Assembly: GCA_023389595.1 (NCBI GenBank)
Contig: JAEWEF010000086.1
Coordinates: 1 to 18,357, forward strand
Length of the DNA: 18,357 bases
Direction: 5' to 3'
Origin: Fusobacteriota bacterium
GTDB lineage: Bacteria; Fusobacteriota; Fusobacteriia; Fusobacteriales; Fusobacteriaceae
Part shown: one piece after another, positions 10,305-18,311 of the stretch
Numbering within the stretch: position 1 is the first letter of the stretch
Layout: each line of letters begins with the position of its first letter
Notes under the pieces: generated by a model
Told to the model about the DNA's origin: nothing
The model's input: the letters and a program-made list of their open reading frames with translations, nothing else
Databases searched by the model: none
Program-made: the position numbers and the translations under genes

Positions 10305-10340
10305 AAAATTAAACAAATTTTTATAAAGGGGATGTTATTA

Positions 10341-11546
10341 GTGATTACATTTAAAGACGTTGAAAAGGCTTATTCAAATATAAAGGATTCTGTGAAAAAA
10401 ACTCCTTTATTAGAATGCCCAACATTAGATGAAATTACAGGAGGGCATATCTTACTTAAACTTGAAAATTTACAGAGAACAGGTTCTTTTAAAGTTAGAG
10501 GAGCTCTTAATAAAATTATGCACTTGAGTGAAGAAGATAAAAAAAAGGGAGTGATAGCATCTTCTGCTGGTAACCACGCTCAAGGTGTTGCACTTGGAGC
10601 AAGAGAGGCCGGCATTAAAGCGACCATAGTTATGCCAGAGAATGCCCCTATTTCTAAAGTTGAGGCAACAAAAAGTTATGGAGCAAGAGTTGTACAAAAT
10701 GGAACCATCTATGATCACGCATACAGTAAGGCAGTTGAAATTCAAAAAGAGGAAGGTCTTGTATTTTTACATCCATTCGATGACGAATATGTTATAGCAG
10801 GGCAAGGTACTATAGGAATAGAACTTTTAGATGAATTTAAAGATTTAGATGCAATATTTGTTCCAGTTGGAGGAGGAGGTATACTTTCCGGTATAGCTCT
10901 AGCGGCAAAAAGTATAAAGCCTAGCATAAAAGTTTACGGTGTTGAAGCCGAAAACGCCGCATCTATGAAGGCCGCATTAAAAAATGGAGGACCTTTAGCA
11001 CTTGATAGTGCAAAAACTATAGCCGACGGTATAGCTGTTGCAAAAGTTGGTAATTTAACTTATGAAATAGTTTCAAAATACGTTGATGACATTATCAGCG
11101 TATCTGAAAGTGAAATAGTTTCAGCCGTACTTTTCCTACTAGAAAAATCAAAAGTTGTGGCTGAAGGAGCAGGAGCTACAGCACTTGCAGGAATACTATC
11201 TAATAAAATAGATGTAAAAGGTAAAAATGTTTGTGCGGTAATTTCTGGAGGAAATATAGATGTAAATAATATAGAAAAACTTGTAAATAAAGGTCAAATT
11301 TTAGATGGCAGAAGAGTAGCCATGACTATTTACCTTGCAGATAGTACTGGAGAAATGAATAGAATTACAGAAATTATTAAAAATAATGGAGCGAACATTC
11401 TATACATAAATCAAACTAGATATGTAATGGATTTAAATGCAACTCAGCAAGCCGTAAACATTGTTTTAGAATGTAGAAATAGAGAGCATGGAGAACACAT
11501 AATTCAAGAATTTCAAAAAGAAAATTTAAGAGTTGAAGTAAGATAG
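10341..11546 (+). CDS. ilvA: Threonine ammonia-lyase (catabolic type, C-terminal ACT domain)
   Basis: A PLP-dependent enzyme deaminating L-threonine to 2-oxobutyrate and ammonia. From the GTG at 10341 it has 401 residues. The PLP lysine is Lys51 in GSFKVRGA, and the phosphate-binding glycine loop is GGGG at 177-180. SAGNHAQGVALGA and the C-terminal VISGGNID are also typical. One ACT-like domain (from about residue 325, with AMTIYLADSTGEMNRITEII) makes it the single-ACT form often annotated ilvA or tdcB. No other ilv genes are nearby, which fits a fermentative role (threonine to propionate) better than isoleucine synthesis; that is inference. An ATG at 10332 is in frame, but the AAAGGGG site abuts it and suits the GTG. 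Confidence 0.95.
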   Translation: MITFKDVEKAYSNIKDSVKKTPLLECPTLDEITGGHILLKLENLQRTGSFKVRGALNKIMHLSEEDKKKGVIASSAGNHAQGVALGAREAGIKATIVMPENAPISKVEATKSYGARVVQNGTIYDHAYSKAVEIQKEEGLVFLHPFDDEYVIAGQGTIGIELLDEFKDLDAIFVPVGGGGILSGIALAAKSIKPSIKVYGVEAENAASMKAALKNGGPLALDSAKTIADGIAVAKVGNLTYEIVSKYVDDIISVSESEIVSAVLFLLEKSKVVAEGAGATALAGILSNKIDVKGKNVCAVISGGNIDVNNIEKLVNKGQILDGRRVAMTIYLADSTGEMNRITEIIKNNGANILYINQTRYVMDLNATQQAVNIVLECRNREHGEHIIQEFQKENLRVEVR

Positions 11547-11580
11547 AAAGTTATTTTATTTTTACTGTGGAGGTGTTAAT

Positions 11581-12300
11581 ATGAGAAAAGATTTTTTGAA
11601 AAGAGTTTTTTTGTTATTTACTTTATGTTTTCTTTTTGGAGCTTGTAGCTCTGTGAGTGGAGCGGCAGCTAAAAACAAAACTACAGAAGTCGTGTTTATT
11701 TTGGACAGAAGTGGATCTATGGGTGGACTTGAAAAAGATACCATAGGTGGATTCAATTCTATGCTTGAAAAACAGAAAAAAGAAGAGGGACAACTTTTTG
11801 TTACCACAGTTTTGTTTGACGATAAATACGAAATTTTACACAGTAGTCTACCTATAGATAAAGTAGAACCTTTAACTGAAAAGGAGTACTATGTAAGAGG
11901 ATCGACAGCCTTGCTTGATGCCATAGGAAAAACTATTATAGATGTAGAAAAAAGAGTGAAAGAAAATAAAATTGAAAAAGTCCTATTCGTAATAACTACG
12001 GATGGTGAAGAAAATTCTAGTGAGGAATTTACAGCAAAAAAAATAAAAAGAATGATAGAAACACAAAAAAAAGAATTTAACTGGGAATTTTTATTCTTAG
12101 GTGCAAACATAGACGCAATTAAAACTGCAGAAAATTTTGGAATAGACAAAAATAGAGCGGTAAATTACAGGTCGGATAGTATAGGAACAGAAGTAAATTA
12201 CAGAGCTATAAACAAGGCTATAACTAATACGAGATCTGGAAGAAAATTAGAAGATGATTGGAAAAGCGAGATAGAAGACGACTATAAGCACAGAAACTAA
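11581..12300 (+). CDS. VWA-domain protein, probable lipoprotein
   Basis: A 239-residue protein with an N-terminal export signal: KRVFLLFTLCFLFGACSS gives a basic start, a hydrophobic core and a lipobox-like LFGAC with Cys22. The -3 Phe is not ideal, so cleavage by signal peptidase I after SGAAA is an alternative. The rest is one von Willebrand factor A domain with a full metal-ion-dependent adhesion site: DRSGS (Asp42, Ser44, Ser46), a Thr in VRGSTALLDAIG, and ITTDGEENS. It should sit in the periplasm attached to a membrane and bind a partner through Mg2+. The ribosome site GGAGGTG precedes the ATG. It is probably the last gene of the long upstream run. The partner is unknown. Confidence 0.85.
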   Translation: MRKDFLKRVFLLFTLCFLFGACSSVSGAAAKNKTTEVVFILDRSGSMGGLEKDTIGGFNSMLEKQKKEEGQLFVTTVLFDDKYEILHSSLPIDKVEPLTEKEYYVRGSTALLDAIGKTIIDVEKRVKENKIEKVLFVITTDGEENSSEEFTAKKIKRMIETQKKEFNWEFLFLGANIDAIKTAENFGIDKNRAVNYRSDSIGTEVNYRAINKAITNTRSGRKLEDDWKSEIEDDYKHRN

Positions 12301-12473
12301 AAATATTTTTAAAAATAAATTATATTTTGTAAAATAATAAATAAAATTAAAATAAAAATATTTTGTATTTTTTAAATTATATGTTATAATAAAATCTATA
12401 GAAAATAAATTAGAAATTAAATTGAAATTAAACTAAAATCAAAATTTATTGAAAATTTAAGGAGGAACACGAT
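12301..12473 (+). other. Extremely A/T-rich intergenic spacer
   Basis: This 173-base gap is almost pure A/T up to the rubrerythrin ribosome site. It contains an A/T palindrome TATTTTTAAAAATA at 12304-12317 and the rubrerythrin promoter. In the leader there is a tandem 11-base near-repeat (GAAATTAAATT at 12413, GAAATTAAACT at 12424). No GC-rich terminator for the upstream gene is visible. The A/T hairpins are too weak to call as one. Confidence 0.6.
12363..12390 (+). promoter_or_regulatory. Promoter of the rubrerythrin gene
   Basis: TATAAT at 12385-12390 with an upstream TG (12382-12383) forms an extended -10. TTGTAT at 12363-12368, spaced 16 bases away, is a weak -35. The predicted start near 12397 would give a leader of about 77 bases before the ATG at 12474. 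I found no convincing PerR-type operator. Confidence 0.6.
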
Positions 12474-13022
12474 ATGATGAACGCTATGACAGCGAATAAT
12501 TTAAGATCGGCTTTTGGTGGAGAATCTCAAGCACATATGAGATATAGAGTATGGGGAAATAAAGCGAAAGCTGAAGGATTCCCTAATGTTGCAAGATTAT
12601 TTATGGCTACTTCTCACGCAGAAGAAATTCATGCTACTTTACATTTTAAAGCATTAAAAGATGAGGCAGGAGATTTTGCAGTTACTTCGGAAGCGGGATT
12701 CGGATTAGGAAGCACTTCAGAAAATCTTCAAGGAGCAATCAACGGAGAATTATTTGAAGTTAATCAAATGTATCCAGCTTACTTAGCAGTTGCTGAATTA
12801 CAAGAAGAAAAAGCAGCAGTTTCTGCAATGAGATTTGCTATAGCTGCAGAAAAAGTTCACGCAGAATTATTCACTGAAGCTAAAAAAGCTGTTGACGCAG
12901 GACAAGACTTGGCAGTTAAAGTTGTAGCAGTATGTCCTATATGTGGATTTGTTACTATAACTGGAGAAGAAGATAACTGTCCTATATGTAAAGCTAAAAA
13001 GGAATCTTTCATAGCTTACTAA
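12474..13022 (+). CDS. rbr: Rubrerythrin
   Basis: A non-haem diiron peroxidase that reduces hydrogen peroxide in anaerobes, 182 residues. The N-terminal ferritin-like four-helix bundle carries ligands including Glu17 (GGESQAHMRY), Glu50 and His53 (SHAEEIHA), and later Glu/His residues in LQEEKAAVSAMRF and AAEKVHAELF. The C-terminal rubredoxin-like iron centre has Cys154, Cys157, Cys169 and Cys172 (CPICG and CPIC pairs). Translation starts at ATG 12474 (or 12477), with AAGGAGG ending 8 bases upstream. It has its own promoter and strong terminator. The strong ribosome site and preference for GCA, TTA and GAA codons suggest high expression. Confidence 0.97.
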   Translation: MMNAMTANNLRSAFGGESQAHMRYRVWGNKAKAEGFPNVARLFMATSHAEEIHATLHFKALKDEAGDFAVTSEAGFGLGSTSENLQGAINGELFEVNQMYPAYLAVAELQEEKAAVSAMRFAIAAEKVHAELFTEAKKAVDAGQDLAVKVVAVCPICGFVTITGEEDNCPICKAKKESFIAY

Positions 13023-13028
13023 AAAATT

Positions 13029-13060
13029 AAGTCCTAGCGTGCTAGGACTTTTTATTTTTT
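13029..13060 (+). terminator. Rho-independent terminator after rubrerythrin
   Basis: A perfect 9-bp stem, AAGTCCTAG at 13029-13037 and CTAGGACTT at 13042-13050, with loop CGTG, followed by a run of T to 13060. The next gene begins only 20 bases past the T run. Confidence 0.92.
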
Positions 13061-13079
13061 GAAAAAACAAGGAGAAAAA

Positions 13080-13412
13080 ATGAATAAAACTATTGTTGGT
13101 TTAATTATCGGAGCAATCATAGGATTAATTTACAGCATAGTTTCATTTAACAATAAGGAGATGGGGAATATGTTAGGAGCAATTATTTGTGGAGGTATTA
13201 TAGGCTGGTTAGCTAGCATAATTACAAAAAATAATGCTAAAATGGGTATCATTGCAAACGTTATTGTAGGAGTTATAGGTTCTTACATAGGAAGTTTTAT
13301 TGCTATGCATCTTGGAGTTGTAGATTTAACTCTGATGGGGCAAATAATATTTGGAGTTATAGGTGCAGTAATTTTTCTTGCCTTTCTTGGAATATTTTTC
13401 AAAAAAAGATAA
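13080..13412 (+). CDS. GlsB/YeaQ/YmgE-family small membrane protein
   Basis: A very hydrophobic protein of 110 residues from the ATG at 13080, which has AAGGAGA at 13069-13074. The C-terminal 80 residues are a typical GlsB/YeaQ/YmgE (transglycosylase-associated) protein: GGIIGWLASIITK, a GIIANVIVGVIGSYIGSF helix and a last helix ending FFKKR. Relatives are often stress- or envelope-associated, but their activity is not established. The first 30 residues add an extra membrane helix (TIVGLIIGAIIGLIYSIVSF) that usual members lack. A second start may be used inside the gene. No promoter is visible between it and the rubrerythrin terminator; its own terminator follows. Confidence 0.85.
   Translation: MNKTIVGLIIGAIIGLIYSIVSFNNKEMGNMLGAIICGGIIGWLASIITKNNAKMGIIANVIVGVIGSYIGSFIAMHLGVVDLTLMGQIIFGVIGAVIFLAFLGIFFKKR
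13154..13172 (+). promoter_or_regulatory. Possible internal ribosome site and second start in the GlsB-family gene
   Basis: AAGGAG at 13155-13160 precedes two in-frame ATGs, at 13161 and 13170. The second is 9 bases after the site and would give an 80-residue product, matching the usual family length. This could be a real alternative start or the only true one. Confidence 0.45.
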
Positions 13413-13422
13413 AATTTTAATA

Positions 13423-13456
13423 AAAAGTCCGACTTAACAGTCGGATTTTTATTTTT
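13423..13456 (+). terminator. Rho-independent terminator after the GlsB-family gene
   Basis: A 7-bp perfect stem, TCCGACT at 13428-13434 and AGTCGGA at 13439-13445, with loop TAAC, flanked by an A run on the left and T-rich sequence on the right. Confidence 0.9.
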
Positions 13457-13465
13457 AAAATATAT

Positions 13466-13494
13466 TTGAATATAAATTACGAAAGTGATAAAAT
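13466..13494 (+). promoter_or_regulatory. Promoter of the DUF2344-serS-fba operon
   Basis: TTGAAT at 13466-13471, a 17-base spacer, and TAAAAT at 13489-13494 with an upstream TG at 13486-13487 (extended -10). A TATAAT at 13496-13501 is an alternative -10 but is too far from this -35. Transcription would start near 13500, shortly before the ATG at 13525. Confidence 0.65.
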
Positions 13495-13524
13495 ATATAA
13501 TACAAAAATAAATTTGGAGTAGAC

Positions 13525-15865
<2,341 letters not shown>

Positions 15866-15876
<11 letters not shown>

Positions 15877-16855
15877 ATATAAAGAACTAGGTTTATCAAA
15901 TACTAAAGAAATGTTTGAAAAAGCGAACAAGAATGGATATGCCGTTCCAGCTTTTAATTTTAATAACATGGAAATGGCACAAGCAATAGTGGAAGCTTGT
16001 GCTGAAATGGGATCTCCAGTTATTTTACAAGCGTCTACCGGAGCGATAAAATATATGGGATATGAAATGGCTGCACTTATTGCAAAAGGTGCAAAAGATA
16101 GAGCTAGACTGATGGGTTCTGATATTCCGGTTGCATTACATTTAGATCATGGGCCAGATTTAGAAACTGTAAAAAAATGTATAGATGCAGGGTTTTCATC
16201 TGTAATGATAGATGCTTCGCATTATGATTACGAAGAAAATATTAAAATTACACAATCTGTTGTTGAATACGCACATGCAGCTGCAGATTATGTTACTGTT
16301 GAAGCGGAGCTTGGAGTTTTAGCCGGAATAGAAGACGATGTTCAAGCTGATGAACATAAATATACAAATCCTGAAGAAGTTATCGATTTTGTTGGAAGAA
16401 CGAAAGTTGATTCTCTTGCGATAGCAATAGGTACTTCTCACGGAGCACACAAGTTTAAACCGGGAGAAGATCCTAAACTTAGAATAGATATACTAGAAAA
16501 AGTTTCAGAAAAACTTGGAGAATTTCCTATTGTTTTACACGGTTCATCTGCAGTTCCACCAAAATATGTTACAGAAATTAAAACTTATGGAGGAGAATTA
16601 TCTGACGCGATAGGAATTCCTGATACAGAACTTAGAAAGGCAACTAAATCTACCGTTGCAAAAATTAATGTGGATACTGACGGTCGTCTTGCATTCACTG
16701 CAGGAATAAGAAAATACCTTGCAACTAATCCTAAAGATTTTGACCCAAGAAAATATCTGGGAGCTGCAAGAGAAGAAATGAAAGCTTATTACAAAACAAA
16801 AATAGTTGATGTGTTTGGTTCTGAGGGAGCCTATACTAAAGCAAAAACAAAATAG
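15866..16855 (+). CDS. fba: Class II fructose-1,6-bisphosphate aldolase
   Basis: A zinc-dependent glycolytic aldolase that cleaves fructose-1,6-bisphosphate to dihydroxyacetone phosphate and glyceraldehyde-3-phosphate, 329 residues. HLDHG gives Asp94 (catalytic) and His95 (zinc). His192 in GTSHGAHK and His225 in LHGSS are the other zinc ligands. EAELGVLAGIEDDV and INVDTDGRLAFTAGIR are typical of this class. The ATG at 15866 is chosen over 15851 because GGAGGAAGGA lies between them and family members begin near MSYKYKELGL. A related tagatose-bisphosphate aldolase cannot be strictly excluded. It is the last gene of the operon, followed closely by a terminator. Confidence 0.95.
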
Positions 16856-16858
16856 TTG

Positions 16859-16890
16859 AAAAGACTGTTACATTGTAACAGTCTTTTTTA
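16859..16890 (+). terminator. Rho-independent terminator after fba
   Basis: A perfect 13-bp stem, AAAAGACTGTTAC at 16859-16871 and GTAACAGTCTTTT at 16875-16887, with loop ATT and a T tract. It starts 3 bases after the fba stop. The symmetric A/T ends could let it work on either strand. Confidence 0.93.
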
Positions 16891-16955
16891 TTTATAAAAA
16901 AAATGTAAATTATAAAAATCATTATAAATTTTAAATAATATTAAATTTAAAAATA

Positions 16956-16984
16956 TTGAATTTTTTTTCATTTAGTAATATAAT
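16956..16984 (+). promoter_or_regulatory. Promoter of mscL
   Basis: TTGAAT at 16956-16961, an exact 17-base T-rich spacer, and a perfect TATAAT at 16979-16984. The start would be near 16991, giving a leader of about 36 bases to the ATG at 17027. Confidence 0.75.
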
Positions 16985-17026
16985 ACAAAAATGAATTTTT
17001 TGATGTCATAATGTGGAGGTAAAATT

Positions 17027-17404
17027 ATGAGTATGATGAAAGAATTTAAAGAGTTTGCAATGAGAGGAAATGTCATAGACCTAGCAGTCGGAGTTGTTAT
17101 CGGGGGTGCTTTTGGTGCCATCGTTTCATCTCTAGTTAACGATATTTTAATGCCACTTTTAGGAGTGATAACAGGAGGGCACGATGTTTCTAGTTTAGTC
17201 GTTAAGGTTGGAGAAGCAGAAATTAAATACGGAATGTTTTTACAAGCTATAATCAATTTTGTTTTGATAGCTTTTGCTCTATTCATTTTTATAAAAGCTA
17301 TGAATAACATGAAGAAAAAACAAGAAGAAGCTCCAGCACCAGCTCCTGAACCACCAAAAACAGAAGTTCTACTTGAAGAAATTAGAGATTTACTAAAAAA
17401 ATAA
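17027..17404 (+). CDS. mscL: Large-conductance mechanosensitive channel MscL
   Basis: A homopentameric inner-membrane channel that opens under membrane tension to release solutes during osmotic downshock, 125 residues. The N-terminal amphipathic helix ([19 protein letters not shown]) runs into TM1 with [27 protein letters not shown]2 is about residues 66-92 ([19 protein letters not shown]). A proline/alanine-rich linker (APAPAPEPP) precedes the C-terminal helix bundle [16 protein letters not shown] at 17015-17019 gives a well-spaced start. The gene is monocistronic, with its own promoter and terminator. Confidence 0.97.
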   Translation: MSMMKEFKEFAMRGNVIDLAVGVVIGGAFGAIVSSLVNDILMPLLGVITGGHDVSSLVVKVGEAEIKYGMFLQAIINFVLIAFALFIFIKAMNNMKKKQEEAPAPAPEPPKTEVLLEEIRDLLKK

Positions 17405-17413
17405 TTACTAAAT

Positions 17414-17440
17414 AAACGGCGTAGTTTTACGCCGTTTTTT
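17414..17440 (+). terminator. Rho-independent terminator after mscL
   Basis: A perfect 10-bp stem, AAACGGCGTA at 17414-17423 and TACGCCGTTT at 17428-17437, with loop GTTT and six Ts from 17435. Confidence 0.94.
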
Positions 17441-17500
17441 ATTTCATAACAATTTTAAATTTAATAAGAGCATTTTTTAGATAAATTTTTGATAAATTAA

Positions 17501-17530
17501 TAACGTAGTTTGAGACAGCACCTCAAGAAA
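17501..17530. repeat. 30-bp dispersed element, copy 1
   Basis: Starts TAACGTAGTTTGAG and ends CCTCAAGAAA. It matches the 17879-17908 copy at 26 of 30 positions without gaps. The inner inverted repeat (TTGAG...CTCAA) is retained but weakened by changes in its centre. Confidence 0.7.
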
Positions 17531-17582
17531 ATGCACTTAACATACGTTAAATACGGCATTTGAATTTTAAGGCTCTAATTTC

Positions 17583-17638
17583 AATTTTAAGGGGGTAGTT
17601 TTTAAAAAAGAGTAGTCTAGGTACCCCTTTTTAAAATT
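17583..17638. repeat. Long imperfect inverted repeat
   Basis: AATTTTAAGGGGGTA at 17583-17597 pairs with TACCCCTTTTTAAAATT at 17622-17638, leaving a two-base bulge and a 24-base loop. The left arm's ATTTTAAGG also occurs at 17563-17571. No T tract follows, so it is not an ordinary terminator. Confidence 0.7.
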
Positions 17639-17707
17639 AGTGTTATTTTATGTAATTACAATAAATAGGTAGTTTGAAGTGCTATGAACAGAGTGTGCCA
17701 TTTAAGT

Positions 17708-17736
17708 AAAGCACTATTTTATGGTGCTTTTATATT
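17708..17736 (+). terminator. Possible terminator hairpin
   Basis: AAAGCACTA at 17708-17716 pairs with TGGTGCTTT at 17722-17730 (9 bp with one G-T pair, loop TTTTA), followed by a short T-rich run. There is no gene just upstream, so it may end a small RNA, act as a barrier, or be an unrelated hairpin. Confidence 0.4.
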
Positions 17737-17775
17737 AATGGTCGGATTATATCTAAAATTTATTTTACTCTTTTT

Positions 17776-17793
17776 CGTGGGAGCAGTCCCACG
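17776..17793. repeat. GC-rich inverted repeat A
   Basis: Perfect 7-bp arms CGTGGGA (17776-17782) and TCCCACG (17787-17793) around GCAG. It stands out from the A/T-rich surroundings and is followed within 6 bases by another hairpin. Confidence 0.75.
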
Positions 17794-17798
17794 CCCAG

Positions 17799-17818
17799 CA
17801 AGAGGGCATGACCTCTTG
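17799..17818. repeat. Inverted repeat B
   Basis: Perfect 7-bp arms CAAGAGG (17799-17805) and CCTCTTG (17812-17818) around GCATGA. The right arm overlaps a TTGACA hexamer at 17816. Confidence 0.75.
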
Positions 17819-17859
17819 ACACCCTTTTATCAAAAAACAATAAAAATAAATACGAGGTT

Positions 17860-17881
17860 TTAAGGGGTGGCATTCCCTTAA
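17860..17881. repeat. Inverted repeat C
   Basis: TTAAGGG at 17860-17866 and CCCTTAA at 17875-17881, extendable by one G-T pair. It abuts the second copy of the 30-bp element. Confidence 0.7.
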
Positions 17882-17908
17882 CGGAGTTTGAGGCAGAGCC
17901 TCAAGAAA
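17879..17908. repeat. 30-bp dispersed element, copy 2, with perfect hairpin
   Basis: The best copy. It starts TAACGGAGTTTGAGG and ends GCCTCAAGAAA. TTGAGGC (17888-17894) and GCCTCAA (17898-17904) form a perfect 7-bp stem with loop AGA. Its last two bases are the first two of the 92-bp tandem array. Confidence 0.75.
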
Positions 17909-18182
17909 CACCCTGCTCCGCAAAAGGATTGCTTCGCTGGGTTTGATTTTCTGAAATTTTTATCTTCATTTTCTATCGAAAATTCGATAAAAATTGAAAA
18001 CACCCTGCTTCGCAAAAAGATTGCTTCGCTGGGTTTGATTTTCTAAAATTTTTATCTTCATTTTCTAACGAAAACTCGATAAAAAGTGAAAACACCCTGC
18101 TTCGCAAAAAGACTGCTCCGCTGGGTTTGATTTTCTAAAATTTTTATCTTCGTTTTCTATCGAAAACTCGATAAAAATTGAA
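17907..18182. repeat. Tandem array, three copies of a 92-bp unit
   Basis: Copies at 17907-17998, 17999-18090 and 18091-18182 have exactly the same length. By hand count, copies 1 and 2 match at 86 of 92 positions, 2 and 3 at 87, and 1 and 3 at 85; there are no indels. Each unit begins AACACCCTGCT and contains two near-identical GCTTCGC or GCTCCGC octamer cores, then GCTGGGTTTGATTTTC, then an A/T palindromic half that folds into a hairpin. No frame stays open through the array and there are no unique spacers, so it is neither coding nor CRISPR. Confidence 0.93.
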
Positions 18183-18189
18183 AATCAAA
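18126..18189. repeat. Long hairpin in the last 92-bp copy
   Basis: Nested arms pair as follows: TTTGATTTTC (18126-18135) with GAAAATCAAA (18180-18189); AATTTTTATC (18139-18148) with GATAAAAATT (18170-18179); GTTTTC (18152-18157) with GAAAAC (18162-18167). The loop is TATC. That is 26 base pairs interrupted only by a 3-base bulge and a 3/2 internal loop. The outer arm runs 7 bases past the array. Confidence 0.85.
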
Positions 18190-18206
18190 AAAAATAATAA
18201 AGGAAT

Positions 18207-18225
18207 TGAAGGGCGAAGCCCTTCA
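18207..18225. repeat. GC-rich inverted repeat D
   Basis: Perfect 8-bp arms TGAAGGGC (18207-18214) and GCCCTTCA (18218-18225) with loop GAA. A smaller stem, TCGC (18226-18229) with GCGA (18234-18237), follows at once. Neither has a T tract on the + strand. Confidence 0.75.
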
Positions 18226-18281
18226 TCGCCCCCGCGAGATAGGGACAGCATCAAATATTATCTATCATAATCAACTTTCGA

Positions 18282-18311
18282 TAACAGATTTTAAAGAAAC
18301 ATCTCAAGAAA
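18282..18311. repeat. 30-bp dispersed element, degenerate copy 3
   Basis: Begins TAAC and ends CTCAAGAAA at the same spacing as the other two copies, with 21 of 30 positions matching copy 1 ungapped. The centre is degraded and no longer forms the hairpin. Chance similarity in A/T-rich DNA is possible. Confidence 0.4.

Noticed and set aside
12301..12365. Terminator after the VWA gene
   Set aside because: Only A/T palindromes are present, with no GC stem; stability would be too low to call.
12381..12434. PerR-like or other operator at the rubrerythrin promoter
   Set aside because: Only a half-site-like TTATAAT overlapping the -10 is present. The 11-base near-repeat in the leader is low-complexity A/T sequence.
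17816..17846. TTGACA at 17816-17821 as a promoter
   Set aside because: The -35 hexamer is perfect, but no reasonable -10 lies 16-18 bases downstream and no gene follows; the hexamer is partly the arm of an inverted repeat.
17907..18182. The repeat array as a CRISPR
   Set aside because: The whole 92-bp period is repeated, so there are no variable spacers, and no cas genes are nearby.
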